Assembly: GCA_030844895.1 (NCBI GenBank)
Contig: CM061224.1
Span: 78,782,127 to 78,846,126, forward strand
Length of the DNA stretch: 64,000 nt
Direction: 5' to 3'
From: Ambrosia x helenae
Taxonomy: Eukaryota > Streptophyta > Magnoliopsida > Asterales > Asteraceae
The notes below the pieces were generated by a model, which saw nothing but the letters and a program-made list of their open reading frames with translations, made no database searches and was not told the origin of the DNA. Shown here one piece after another: positions 46,301-59,100 of this stretch. Positions within the stretch are counted from its first letter, which is position 1; each line of letters opens with the position of its first letter. Both the position numbers and the translations under genes were made by a program.

Positions 46301-46966
46301 GAAACGAGGATATAGTAGAAACTTCAGATTCCTCGTGCCGTTCACAGGCTCTAATAAGTGTTCCATCAGCATGCCTGAAACATTGAACGGTTTGTTCAAT
46401 ACCAGGGCAACCATCATAGAGCTGATACTTTTGTGCATCAAATCATATCCTCCAGCTGCAGATCCGAAGACATGTATCAAAACGTGTGCCAAATATTTGA
46501 AGTGAGGCACAGTTTTCCCTTGTGCAATGAACCGTCAGTGATTGGTCCATTGTATTTCATTCTTAGAAAGCACTTTCGCTGATCCATAAAGCTAAACTCC
46601 TTAGGATCTGTCTTCTCATCATCTAAGTTCAACGCTTCTCGTAAATCCTGTTCACAAACAATAACTCTCTGCCCTTGGATCTTGCTAGTCAAGCACGACT
46701 CGCAATTCCAGAAATCAAGCTTCGCTCCAGACCAGAATTCTTGCATCATATCTTTGTATATAATCGTCGGTGTAGCAATAGCATCTATCACCCTGCATCT
46801 ATTCAAGAATTCAATGATACCGATAAACTCCGTGTGCTTTTTAACCTCTCCGAGATATGCACAGCAATTATGCGCATTCTTGAAGGCTAAAAGCTCTTCA
46901 GGAACTGTCTTGGCAGTGTTGTGAGGATGATCCAGCTTGTTCAGTGGTCTTCTCCTTCTCGGACAT
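43372..46966 (-). pseudogene. S3 ORF3: third ORF after pol
   Basis: The start ATG is at 46964-46966 and the original stop at 43372-43374. It has the same architecture as S2 ORF3: conserved N-terminal block (46270-46800), basic/acidic middle, coiled coil (about 45090-45400), acidic tract (44850-45060) and conserved C-terminal block (43500-44300). It keeps a frame intact at the site of the S2 TAG, and adds a segment LEELIADNFIPKIPE near 44500 that S2 lacks. Frameshifts occur near 46850, 46500, 46267, 45630, 45480 and 44795, and a TGA near 43432 removes the last 20 or so codons. Function unknown; positional analogue of the Sirevirus env-like ORF. Confidence 0.85.
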
Positions 46967-49258
46967 GGTTAATTCTGCAAAACAAAACAAAGATACATGT
47001 TAAAAAATCGACAAAAATTCAAATGTTGAAAATTTTGGTATTAACATTCTCATTCGCCCAAACGGGGTGCGAATGAGAAATAACAAGGTACGAATGAGAA
47101 ATTTTGATGGTACGAATGTATGGATTTTGATAAAAAGTTTCATTCGCCCAACATTTCTTCATTCGACCAGTTGATTATCTCCTTCGCCCATTCGAAAGGG
47201 TCGAAGGAGTTAGTTCTTATTTTGAATTTTCAATTTTGAAATTAAAGGATTCTGAACATGTTCTTTTGATTGGAACAACAACTAACAATGCCGATCAACT
47301 AATTAAAACCAACAGTTTTATCTAAATCTCATTATCTCTGTGTTTTTCATATCAAACCTAGGTTTCGAAACACAATACTGATCAATTGCAACAATCTACT
47401 ATATTAGAAACCTTGGTTATGATTATTCTCCCCCTAAAGAAATAATGAATCCCTACAATCAATTTTGACAATGAACTAGTTAATATCAATTTTTAAAAAT
47501 TAGGGCTCGAAACAACAAAACAGTGATTAATCCATGAATCCTGAATGTTAACCTGTAAAAGATAGTGGAAAAGAATCAGTAGAATGTGACGATCACAATG
47601 GTATGATTTAAAATAACAGGGCAACAAGGTGAGGTTAGAATGAAATTTCTGAAAAAAAATTGAATAGGTTCGAATGAGACAGGAATGGTATATATAGGCA
47701 TCCTCCTTCGCCCTTTTGTTCGTACGAAAGAGAAAAACTTTTGTCTCCTTCGACCCTAGTTAAAGGTTCGAATGAACCAAAAGGGTTCGAATGAAACATA
47801 TGTTCAAGAACAATCTCCTTCGCCCGTTTAAAACATACGAAGGAACATGAAAAATCCCACATTCGACCAACCGAATGGGCGAATGAGAATTGGGATTTTT
47901 GATAAATTTTCCAAATCTCAAAAACGAGTCCTGGTCCAATTATTTTCCAACTTTTAAGCATCCAACATTTATATTTTCAAATTAAAAAGTTACAAAGCTC
48001 AAATGCTGTAACAAGGTTTAGAAAATCGACATCAACGACCATCAGTTATCAAAAATAAGATGAAAAAGAAAAATCTTTTTGGATTTTCTAAAGTTTATGC
48101 TAAAACACACCTAAAATCTTTTTGAGTTTTGTATTTTTTACGAGAAAATAAAATGCAGAAATGTAAATGAAAAACTGTAAATGTTTTTGGATTTCCGGTA
48201 AAGGGATCATATCAGTTATTGAGAAATCTGATCACACCATTGATCTTTTGAATTATTATCATTAAAGACAATGTGTGATCTGGCAACTGCTAATATTGTG
48301 ATCCACATAAACTCACATGCAGACTTTTGTGCAGTGCTTTAAAGTGATACTGATATTTATAGTATAAACGTAATTATCTGTGGTTCCCACGCACACGACA
48401 TACTCCCGTATTAAGAAGTAAATGCACAAAGACTCATTGTAAACCGTGATTATGCTTTCGTCATCTGTAATTGTACAAGATATAACGCATAGAGGTATAC
48501 AGGTCAGCAAATTAATGCAGCAAAGTAACATATGCACTATACCAGGTTGAGGACTGATATTAATCATGATTTGCATCAGTGATTAATACGATGTAATAGA
48601 TAATCTTTGATCATCATATAACATGGAACGTTCCTCAATTCGGTAACTTTAGGATTTGGCATAAAGCTCTTTTATAAAGACACCCTGTCTGATCTAGGTC
48701 CGTAATGACTTACAGCAGAAGATCAGAGAGGCTATACCCAGACAACTGATAACATAACGACCCTAAACCTCCGAGTTTTGTACAAATACCCTATCAAACG
48801 AAATTACGGTACTAAGACCATATGCCCATGAGAAGTTCATCCACACACAATTCGTTTGATATGTATGTATCAGGCACGCAGTAATAGGTCTACGAAGCCT
48901 ATCAGCACATCGCACAGACTCAGACACACGCCCTATATAGCAGTACATTACTTAGAATGTGTCAGATCCCCACTGATGTACTATCATTTCCCTTTATACT
49001 CCAGGAAATCATTTTTTTTTATTTTTCTGATTTTTATAAATTTTCGAATTTACTGTTCCCAAGGATAAGCTGGAGCATTTCAAATATGTGACTGCCCAGA
49101 TATCGTTTGTTCATAGAAATCTGACGGCATTAATCTAAGGAAGAAGATATAGCAGTCAGCAAAGAAATTTTCTAATTTTTATGGTTTTTGGATTTCGAAA
49201 TTTTTCTGAAAAACAGTAAAAATTTTTAAACTAAAAAAGTGATAGACTGAGGTGGTGA
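46967..49258 (-). other. S3 pol-ORF3 spacer with LTR-like promoter
   Basis: Non-coding and homologous to S2 29809-32126. A TATA box (TATATATAGG on plus at 47689-47698) with CTTCGCCC and TTCGACCC motifs on its upstream side lies at 47685-47890. A second motif cluster is at 47040-47210 and a polypurine tract (CTCCCCCTAAAG on plus) at 47429-47440. Confidence 0.72.
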
Positions 49259-51374
49259 TCAGTCCTGTTTTTCTTTAATACCATTAGCTTTTAAAAGATA
49301 ATCAAATCTGGATTTGTCAAAAGCTTTGGTAAAAAGATCTGCGCGTTGGTAATCAGTGTGGATTTTGACCATATCGATCAACTCTTTAGCATAACAATCA
49401 CGGATAAAATGATATTTAATCCGGATATGTTTAGCCTTTGAGTGATTTACTAAGTCTTTTGTTAATGCGATTGCGGCTTCATTATCACAGTAAATAGGGG
49501 TTTTAAGAAATTGCAAACCGTAATCCACCATCTGTTGTTGGATCCAAAGAACCTGTGAGCAGCAGCTCGATGCTGAAACGTATTCTGCTTCACATGTGGA
49601 TAGTGCAACTGCGGTTTGTTTCTTGCATTGCCATGTCACGAGCCTGCTCCCCATAAACTGACATCCAGCCGTTGTGGATTTGCTGTCTTTGTCACAGACG
49701 CCCCAATCTGCATCACTAAAAGCGATTAGGTCAAAATTATCATCATGAGGGTACCAAAGTCCTTTCGATGGACAACCCTTCAGATATCTAAGGATACGCT
49801 TGACAGCTGCAAGATGACTTTGTTTCGGCTTCGATTGATATCGTGCACAAAGACATGTCGCAAACATTATATCCGGTCTAGACGCGGTGAGATACATCAG
49901 AGATCCGACGATTGCTCTGTATGTAAATGGATCAGTCAGCTCCCCCTTAAGGTCAACTCCAATCCCGTGATTAGGTTGTATCGGGGTATCCATCGGCTTC
50001 GAATCATCCATCTGGAATCGGCTCAAGACTTCAGAAACGTATTTCGTCTGGTGAATAAAGATCCCCGTTGGTCTTTGCTCCACCTGCAAGCCTAGGAAAA
50101 ACTACATTTCTCCCATTGCGCTCATTTCGAACTTTTCCTGCATAACTTTTTCAAATTCCCTGCACAGAAGTTCGTTAGTTGACTCGAAAATAATATCATC
50201 AACATAAATTTGTACAAGAAGCAAGTCATCTCCTGCTCGTTTCGTGAACAGTGTGCAGTCTACCAGTCCCCGTTTGAATCCTTTCGAGAGAAGATACGTG
50301 CTCAGCTCCTCATACCATTGTCTCGGAGCCTGGTGCAACCCATAGAGAGCTTTGTTCAAGACATAAACCTTATCTCGGTGAATAGGGTCCTCAAAGCCTG
50401 GTGGTTGACCTACGTAAACTTCCTCTTTGACCACACCGTAAAGAAATGTGCTCCTTACATCCATCTGATACACCTTGAATTTCTTCCATGATGCAAACGC
50501 TAGGAACATTCGGATAGCTTCCAAGCGTGCAACTGGTGCATAGATTTCATTGTAGTCGATTCCTTCAACCTGATGAAAACCTTGAACGACCAAACGAGCT
50601 TTGTTTCTCACTATGACTCCTCTATCATCCTTCTTACACTTAAACACCCATTTGGTTCCAATTTTCTTTCTTCCCGGGGGCAAATCTGTCAACGTCCATA
50701 CGCCGAGTTTCTGAAATTGTAACAACTCTTCTTGCATTGCTTCCACCCAGGCATCATCCAAAAGAGCTTCCTTGTAAGTCCGCGGTTTCGACTTGCGAAA
50801 CATAACAAGCGAAAGACCAGTCATTTTGAAAACCAGATTTTTGTATTTTTGCATATAAAGCAAGATTGCCAATATTTTCTGGTGCTTGAGCATTTCTCAA
50901 CTGTCCTCTTGTCATCACGCTGCTACCAGGATCACCAATAACCTGTTCAAGCGGGTGTATCCGATGTATCCGAGATTCCGGATAATCAGGTACTTGTACT
51001 CCCGTTTGAGTCGTCAAGTTCTCTGTAGAAACCAGATAATTACCCACATTCGATGTTGATGCATCAGTAGTAGTTGGGTTCACTGGTGGTGTCACTGTAG
51101 CATTGTCCAGAATAGCATCACTTGTTGCATCATCGTCTTCATCTTCTGAATCGGATGAATTAAGCGTTGTAGAAGCTTCTTGGAACACCTCTTCTTCCAT
51201 CACAGGAGCAGTGGTATCATTAGAAGCTGCCTGGGGATTTACAGTGATCGGACGCACTAACGGTGAAGTTACAGCGTTTTCGACCTCGTAATATAAGCGA
51301 AGTACAGCTTCTTCAACCATGCTATCTAGATTGAATGATTCAAAGAAGTCTTTGTAATCAAACATCCAATCTGG
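49259..51374 (-). pseudogene. pol: S3 pol, C-terminal two thirds
   Basis: On minus it covers the linker after integrase (WMFDYKDFFESFNLDS), RT (MDVRSTFLYGVVKEEVYVG; IYVDDIIFESTNELLCREF) and RNase H (FSDADWGVCDKDSKSTTAG; STCEAEYVSASS; YCDNEAAIAL), ending KEKQD-stop. The RT catalytic YVDD is intact here, unlike S2. A TAG replaces the Q codon of EMQFF at about 50105, and a frameshift lies near 50790 (SQVE/PRTYK). Protease and integrase would continue past the N gap. Confidence 0.92.
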
Positions 51375-51474
51375 NNNNNNNNNNNNNNNNNNNNNNNNNN
51401 NNNNNNNNNNNNNNNNNNNNNNNNNNNNNNNNNNNNNNNNNNNNNNNNNNNNNNNNNNNNNNNNNNNNNNNNNN
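51375..51474. other. Assembly gap (100 N)
   Basis: Exactly 100 N, the usual placeholder for an unknown gap. S3 pol stops mid-gene on the left and unrelated DNA begins on the right. Confidence 0.99.
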
Positions 51475-52896
51475 TTTGACTCTAAATTGTACTATAGAAC
51501 TTATTTAGGCTTAGATTTGTCACTATCTCATACTTTTAAATTAATACCTTGAATTTGGATTTCATTGCAGATCCTCATATACCCTTAATCTCCTTAAGTT
51601 ATATACAAAGTTTCAACATGGCTAATATACTACACCCAACCATTCCATTGGGTTGTGTCTATGTTGAACTTGCAAAAGGGTTCGTACTGCTGTAATTTTT
51701 ATTGACAGCAACAGATATATGATTCTGCAAGGCTGGCACTACCTTCAACCCAACAGAAATGGCTCCTGCACTACCACACTACTCTAGCCAAAAGAGTGCA
51801 CAACACGGGTAAGGGTAGCACAACAAATTAAAACACAAAGCTCTTAGGCTTTTATTAAATTCTTATCTCATAAACCTTTCTTATTGATGCAGGAATAGAA
51901 ACATGGCACAATATTTAAACAAGGCACTACTACCTTTAAGACACGTGACTCTTATTTTGATTATCAGCATAAGAATGACACTGGCAAACTCAATAGCAAC
52001 CAAGGAACAACTTTTGTAGATTTACAATGTATAGTGCTAAGTTTTATTGGTAACTCAGGCCTCTTGGTAGATTGTGTAAGTAAGACAAACTTTTCAGTAG
52101 TAATCAAATGAAAACTTACGGTTCCGCGGCGAACTACGCGCAGGGAAAATAACTAGTTTTTGACATTTATAGTGTTTTAATTTTTTCTTTAATTCCCTTA
52201 CTAACCATTTCTAATAAATTATAGGTGACGAAGAAAATAACGGGTAATACAGAGAAATGTATATAGCAACTTGCACTTGTAAAGATGGAAAGTATGTTGA
52301 TGCTAAAGCCGCTCACATTGTTGGTAATGTATTTTAATGTTCCTATATATCATGGGTGTGTGTTTAATTTTCCTATGATTTCCTATTGTATTAAGTGTTA
52401 GGCTTCACTCAAAAGATGTTGGCCGCATCATATATTATAGGTGGTTCTTTGCAATATGAACATAAGCTTAATTTCATGCTGATGAATCAATTAGATGAAA
52501 CAATTATAAATGGATGCATATTATCAAGGTTGTAAAAGGCGCTAGGCGGGGCGGGTGAGGTCCAGCCTAGGCTAGTCGGGACTAGGCGAAATTAGGCGTT
52601 TTGGTATTTTCTATAACATGTTTATATATCATTATATATATATATACAAAAATGTAGGTGTTTTTTAAGTTAGAAGGGTTTAATGTTTAAATACATAAAC
52701 TTATGTTTAGCTTTTATGTCAAACATTACAAATTAGATTAAGAACAGATTGTAAAATAATGAAAGTTGGGGGGTTTTAAATTTTAAATATCTAAACCTAA
52801 ATACCCTAAAAGATTTATATCCAGCCGCAACTTTTCTTTCTGCATAAACTTCACTTTTTTTCTTCCTTAACTCCTTTCATCTAACCCTATATTATT
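51475..52896. other. Unassigned DNA, with a Helitron-like 3' end
   Basis: No convincing gene. A GC-rich imperfect hairpin at about 52120-52147 followed by CTAG|T at 52153-52157 resembles a Helitron 3' terminus. A GC-rich stretch with repeated CTAGGCG occurs at 52536-52600, and an AT microsatellite at about 52633-52645. Confidence 0.4.
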
Positions 52897-54973
52897 TGTC
52901 ACACCCTCAAATTTCCAACTGCGGGGTTTTTACGCGAGGCGCATGACACAGAGGATCTCATTAGCCATAAGTTATACGAACGACTCTAAATGCCCAACCA
53001 TTTAGTTCGTTATTGTAAAACCAAGTTTAACTTTTTAACCAAACCAAATTAAATATAGCGGAAGCGAATTTGCAAAACAGTTAAATAAACGTCTGCGCAA
53101 AACAACGCGCCAAAAACCAAAAGTAACCAGTTAAATGTTAAGAAAGTTTAAATGTTTGTAAACCCATGATATGATATGATGCATGTCCTAGACGTGCTCC
53201 ATACCTAGTTACCTGCAAAAGCATGCTAGCGTGTGTCAACATAAAGCTGGTGAGTTCACATAGTAAAGTAAATGAGTATGTAAAAGTACTGGTTTCCAAA
53301 ACCACGTAAACAAGTAATTGAGTTGGTTCCAAGAACCATGTAAACAATAGTTCATCGTATGTCAAGGGTAGCTAACCCATTCATGATAACTAACACCGAT
53401 ATACCGAATTGCTAAAGAACGTGTAGTCACAAATGTGAGCTGCATGCCTTACATCATTGCCTATCAACAATGATAAAAATCTGTTAAGTTATAGTTCACT
53501 CCCGCGCTCCCCGAGCCGGTGTGAGGTTTTTCAGACCTAATAGCGCTATCAACTAATAACCCGCTTGCCATAACCCGGCAATTCGTTCGGAATGTGAAGG
53601 ACTTACAGAGATAGTGTTTGGTTTAGTTCATCAAGGACAAAGTTTGTAAACTAGTAAAACCCGACCCACACGAGGAGTCATAGCATCCCAACCGGGATGT
53701 GAAAGTAGTCCCAACCGGACTAGGAAAAGTTTAGTAAGTTGTCTCAACCCGAGACGCATGCTTTTGAGAAAAAGTAGTGAAACTCACATTAGGTTGCGTG
53801 CTAAGAATAAACTGCAAAGATAGTAACGTGGAAGACTACTCGCCTACCAATAACCTACCAAATAAAAGGTTGCAAATGTTTGAGTGTGCTTGACACCAAG
53901 ACTTAAGTGACCTCTCAAATAATTGTACTTGACACAAATAGACCATGCAAAACCCGTCAATCGTTGGTGACTAGTAAATGAGGCAACATGTTAAGACTAT
54001 TAACATAGCTAGTTCTCATCACACATTGCATACCATCAACCTATCATGGCATCTACACCACATAAATAACATATACGCATGTCTTCATATAGAATTTCAT
54101 AACTTACAACTCATTAACATACTCAAATCATCACATAATCAATTTCTCGCAAATCTGTGTTTTCTGGGCAGATTTTACGTTATGGAAACCAATTTTTATA
54201 AAATACCAAACCAACTCTTTAAGTGCCCAAAATTTTACAGAAGCTTCTCACAAGTTTATACGTGACTCCACTATTTTTATTTCCTGTAAAAAACACATCA
54301 AGATTTTATGAAAATTAATTTAGTCCAGCCACCTCAGAAAAGAGTGATGTTGACAGCAGCTTACATAAAAATTCATTAAAAATCGTAGACTCATCCAAAC
54401 GAGATGAATCCAATTGGAAAAGCTTTTATACTCAGATACTCACCTCTGTCCAAATTTCATGATCAACAGACTCGTAAACTCAAGTTATAGCCCTTTAAAG
54501 TTGGTCCATTTTTCATATCCGAAAATCTGATTATACCTTTAAACTTATAAATCATGAATATATGTCAAAACAAGTCCAAAACGCATGATTTTGGACTTTT
54601 TGAAAAGCTAACACATAAGTTATATTTTAGCATTAGAAAACAATCAGATTACGCATTTTAATCACCTTATAACAGCCCTACAATTCGTCACAATGAATCT
54701 GTCAGAAAATCAGAATTTTATCAACATGACTCTTATAAACCCTAATCATTCTCAATACCCCATAATCATGCAATAACCTCATATTAACACAATAACATTC
54801 ATATTATCACGTTTAATCTCAATTTTTACGTACCATATACTCTAGATATGATTTCTATCAACAATATTCATCAACAATTTCAACAAACATCATAGACATT
54901 CAACATACAATGATTGCGATTTCTAGCATGCATATTCACTAAAGTTTTTACAACTTTTCCAGCTAAAATCACA
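52897..54973 (-). repeat. Probable gypsy LTR or LTR remnant, cut by S4
   Basis: It starts TGTCACACCCTCAAATTT on plus, the reverse complement of a typical plant gypsy LTR 3' end (...GGTGTGACA). Text such as GCTGGTGAGTTCACAT near 53245 fits such LTRs in reverse orientation. No PBS complement lies to its left, so it is a 3' or solo LTR. The right end is set by the S4 LTR, and its true length is unknown. No coding sequence. Confidence 0.5.
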
Positions 54974-55531
54974 TGTTGATGCGTTTTGCGACTAAGGATT
55001 GGATATACTATAATTAACACATGTTAGTGGATAGCCGAAGGTGTTTTGATATGGGGCGAATGTAGATAATATGGGCGAAGGTGAACAGAAATGGGCGAAG
55101 GTGAAAGAAATGGGCGAAGGTAGATGTTGACTGGACGAATGAAGAATGGACATGGACTGAAGAACACATTCGACCACTTGCAGTGGGCGAATGTGGAAAA
55201 AACTCACATTCGACCATCTGTAAGGGGCGAATGTGCAGTGCCTATATATAGTTTTTGAGTTTTTGATTATGTAAGAGAGTTGTCATTTGTGTCCAGGTTC
55301 AGATCAGGTTTAGGAGTGTTTTTGAGAGATTATCTGTGTGATTCTAGATTAACATAAACAGTTGTAAATGCTTATTGATTGAAAGTTAATCTATGAAAAT
55401 GATATTGAAAATGATCTTGATTGTGTCGTGATTTGTATCTTATCAATTTGTTCAGATCTAGGGTTTCCGCACCTAGATTTGTGACTTGTATGATCGTATA
55501 ATCCTGTTTTAGATAAAATCCAACGCTCACA
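54974..55531 (+). repeat. S4 5' LTR (558 bp)
   Basis: It runs TGTTGATGCGTTTTGCGACT...GCTCACA. GGGCGAAGG/GGGCGAATG motifs lie at 55070-55235. Two adjacent near-perfect hairpins (55165-55195 and 55205-55235) lie just upstream of the TATA box CCTATATATA (55241-55250). Confidence 0.92.
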
Positions 55532-55534
55532 AAG

Positions 55535-55546
55535 TGGTATCAGAGC
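55535..55546 (+). other. S4 primer-binding site
   Basis: TGGTATCAGAGC, 3 nt after the LTR end, complementary to initiator-Met tRNA. Confidence 0.94.
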
Positions 55547-56188
55547 ATAGAGGATCATACAACAACAAATTTGATAAGATCAGAACTGATTTGGACATGT
55601 TTTTGACATAAATCATCTGTTTTTACAAAAACTTTTAAAAACATAGTTTTTGATCGATTTAAAGGTGAATTTGTGGTCGAATTCAAGTTTTCCAAGACTT
55701 AAAGTTGTTCCAAATCAATTCCGAAACATAACCTGATTGAGATCATTCAAATCCAAGAACTTTTGAAAATCTGAGATCAAAATAACCGTTTTTCAAACAA
55801 TAACCGTTTTTCAAAAATGAGATCTGCTGTTTTGGGCGAACCTGGAACCTGGACTGAGTGTTGTGGGCGAACCTGACAAAAAGTGGGCGAACCTGAGTTT
55901 TTGAGTGGACGAACCTGAAAATCTTGTTGAAATTTTTCACATTCGGGTGAAAATTCCACCTTCGACCGTTATAACTTGGGCGAAAGTGGAATAGTGTTTA
56001 GTCTTTGTTTACATTCTGGTCATTTCCACTTTCGGGTGTTACTGTTTGGACGAAAGAAGATCAAAAGGGACGAGAGTGTGACAGTTTGGACGAAGTGAAA
56101 GAATTTGGACGAACATACTAGTTTTTGGGCGAACCTAGGATTTTTGCTGAAAAATTTTTCTAAGTGTTGAGATTTTCAGATTGTGATC
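55547..56188 (+). promoter_or_regulatory. S4 5' leader with GGGCGAA motifs
   Basis: Non-coding. Motifs GGGCGAACC, GGACGAA, TTCGACC and TTCGGGTG are concentrated at 55835-56145. This parallels the leaders of S1 and S2. Confidence 0.65.
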
Positions 56189-59100
56189 ATGTGGCGTTTT
56201 CAAACTACTTCGGGATCAGCACCAACACAACCACAACAGCAGACAATGGACCCATGGACAGTGGCAGCTCAAAAGACGAACACGCAATCCTCACAACCAC
56301 TTAACTACATGACAACAACGAGCACGATGCCTCAGAATGTAGCACATCCGGCACTACAATCAGATTACTGGGGAGTAGCTGCAGCGGCGGTAAATACTCA
56401 AACCACTAATGCTATCTCTACCTTGATTAAGGATTTGTCTACAGGTAGTGGAACTCGGCCACCTAAGCTCATGGATATGCAAGAGTATAACCAGTGGCAC
56501 ACCATGTTCAAGATCCATCTGGAAGGCATGGGAGTTGAAGGAGCTGAGGCATGGAGCATGATTGTGAAAGGATACACAGCACCGATTCTGGAGAATACCG
56601 GTGAGTTGATTCCTCTGGAGAGCTTGACTGAGGATGAAAAGAAGAAATACGTGGTGGAGAAGAAGGCGTTCTCTCAACTGACACAGGCAATCACAAGTGA
56701 CCTGTTGCATCAGTTTGGGACATGTACTACGTCAAAGCAGCTTTGGGATAAGCTGAAGAGGAAGCATGATGGTAACGAGAAGACCAGGAGTCTGAGAATG
56801 GAGGAATTAGTCAAAGAGTTTGATAATTTTTCTTTTATTAATAATGAAACTTTGAAAGAACTAACTCCGAGATATATGCATTTATTGTCTGAATTGTCTA
56901 GCTATGGTGTACAGATTCCAATGACTAAGCAGGTGGATAAGTTTGCAGATGCTTTACCACCACATGGGATCAGCATGTGGAGGTACTCAGAGAGAAGGAT
57001 GCTTATCAATTCTGGACCATTTCAGAGTTTATTGAAAGCTGGAGAACAAAGAGCTGGAGGATAGGAGGAAAGCTAGGAGGTCACAGATTCCTCAGAATCC
57101 AAGTCTGTATTTTGGAGGAACTTCAGTTTCAGCTGGAAACTCGAGCTCTGGAAGCGTTGCACCACATGTTGCATGTATTTCCAATGTCATGGATTCATCA
57201 AAACCAACCACCAACTACACACCACCACAATACAATTCCTACTCACAACCATCATACACACCACCACAATATACTTCCTACATTTCACCAATCTCTCCAA
57301 TGCAACAAGCTAGTTTTTACACCGCTAACCAAACACAACAACCAGCAAACCAAGTTACTCAACATAAACAACCAGTGGTTTTGGATACATCCAACTTGGG
57401 AAATGTGACTGTGGAGGTTGCTCAGCAACACATTGCATTAGTCTCAGCAATGGTTTCATCCTACAATGGATTGGTTGCTAGTCAGATTGGGAACAACAAC
57501 TTGACCAACGAAGACTACGCACAGATCGATAAAGAAGAGATGGAACTCATTGACATTCAATGGGCTTTTGCGAGTATAATGAGAAGAGCAACAGAGTTCA
57601 TAGAGAAAACTGGAAGGACTGATTTGGCAACTTCTCCCAACACAACCTATGGTTTCAATAAGGAGAAGGTTACATGTTTCAATTGTGGAGAAAAAGGACA
57701 CTTCAAAAGGGAATGCACCCAGCCACCTAAACAAGGTAACCGAAACCCTTTCAATGCAAATTACCAGAACCGTCAACAAAACCAAGTTTCTTACCAAACC
57801 AACAACAACTACCAAAACCGAAACTTTAACAACCAAAACAGACAACCAAACACTCAAAACCAGATTCAAAACCAATCTCCTAATCACCCAAACCGAACAG
57901 TTGTACCTATCACTACACCTACTGAGACTCAACAGAATGCGAGTCAGAACCAAGCTTTGGTAACTCAGCAGGATGAGAGGTTTGACTGGTCGGGTATGCA
58001 AATAGGAGTTGAGGAAGTAACTACTGGTGGGAATGTGGCATGTGTTGCTTATCAGGTTGATTTGGAAGAGTCGGTGGCAGTTGATGAGAAGAAAGAAACT
58101 GAGGAGAGTGAAAGTGATGATTCTGAGACTGAGATGGAAGTGGAGAGTGAACCTGTTGAGGTTAAGGCTGAGGAGAAGAGTTCTGGGATGGTGATTGATT
58201 CAGTTTCTGATGTTCCCGAGGAGTGTAAATCAGTCTATTCAGATTGTGAGAGCGAATCAGACACAGAGGGAAGTGTTGATTCTTTGGATGATGATATTGA
58301 CCAGTTGCTGGCAGAAGCTGACTTTTTGATGACGAGGAAGTCGTGCATAGCTGATGATGCTTTCACCAAGATCGACTACTCAAAGTTTTTCACTGGAAAG
58401 GAAGCTCATTTTGCTTTGATGGCCATGACCGAACCGCCAAAACCTGTAAGTTCTGAATCTAGCACTGATGTTATGAGTGATAAATACTGTGGGACTTGTG
58501 ATAGGTTGACAGAGGAGAATAAACAACTCCGAATTTCACGTGATAGTGCTATTCAAAACTGTCAATCTACTCGCAAAGAGTTAAATGCTTTTAACAAAGT
58601 ATTAGATGGCTATAAAAAGGACATTTCCGACTTGAAAAATACTTTGTCATTGAAACAATTGGCCATAAATAACTATATCAATGAAATTGAAAACACCAAG
58701 TTGGAAATGGCTGCCATTAAATGCTTTGCTGAAAAAGTTAACAAGAAACTGGAAAGTTATAAGAATGTTGCTTATGTCGTGGATCATATCATTGATGATA
58801 ACACCACCAACTACAAGTCTGTACCATCTCCGGTTCTTTTTGAGAACCATAACTATCATCAAGTTATACCGGAGAGTTCGGTAAAATCAGACTCATCATC
58901 AGATATGGAATCTAATACTTCAAGTATTGGTGATCCATATTCCGATGTGAGACCGATTTTGGGCTTGAACAATGAGGGTGTTTATGCTGAGAGTGATAGT
59001 TCAGACTCAGATAATGATGATACTGGTAGTGATCAATCTGTTAATGAATGTGAGATTCCAAAAGAAAATCACATCATTACTACTGAACCAGTGTCACCAT

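Larger units (their letters stand above)
42826..51374 (-). mobile_element. S3: Sirevirus-like copia element, 5' part lost at a gap
   Basis: From the right it reads, on minus, pol (cut at the N gap), spacer, ORF3, PPT and 3' LTR. It matches S2 over ORF3, spacer and pol, in inverted orientation. The left flank of the LTR is TATCA. Gag, leader and 5' LTR are absent; they would lie in or beyond the gap. Confidence 0.92.

Noticed and set aside
52258..52335. Possible host exon (short open stretch before a GT)
   Set aside because: Only about 23 codons, with no neighbouring exon and no recognised domain; chance is likely.
52536..52600. CTAGGCG-rich stretch as a terminal inverted repeat
   Set aside because: No matching partner repeat or target duplication nearby.
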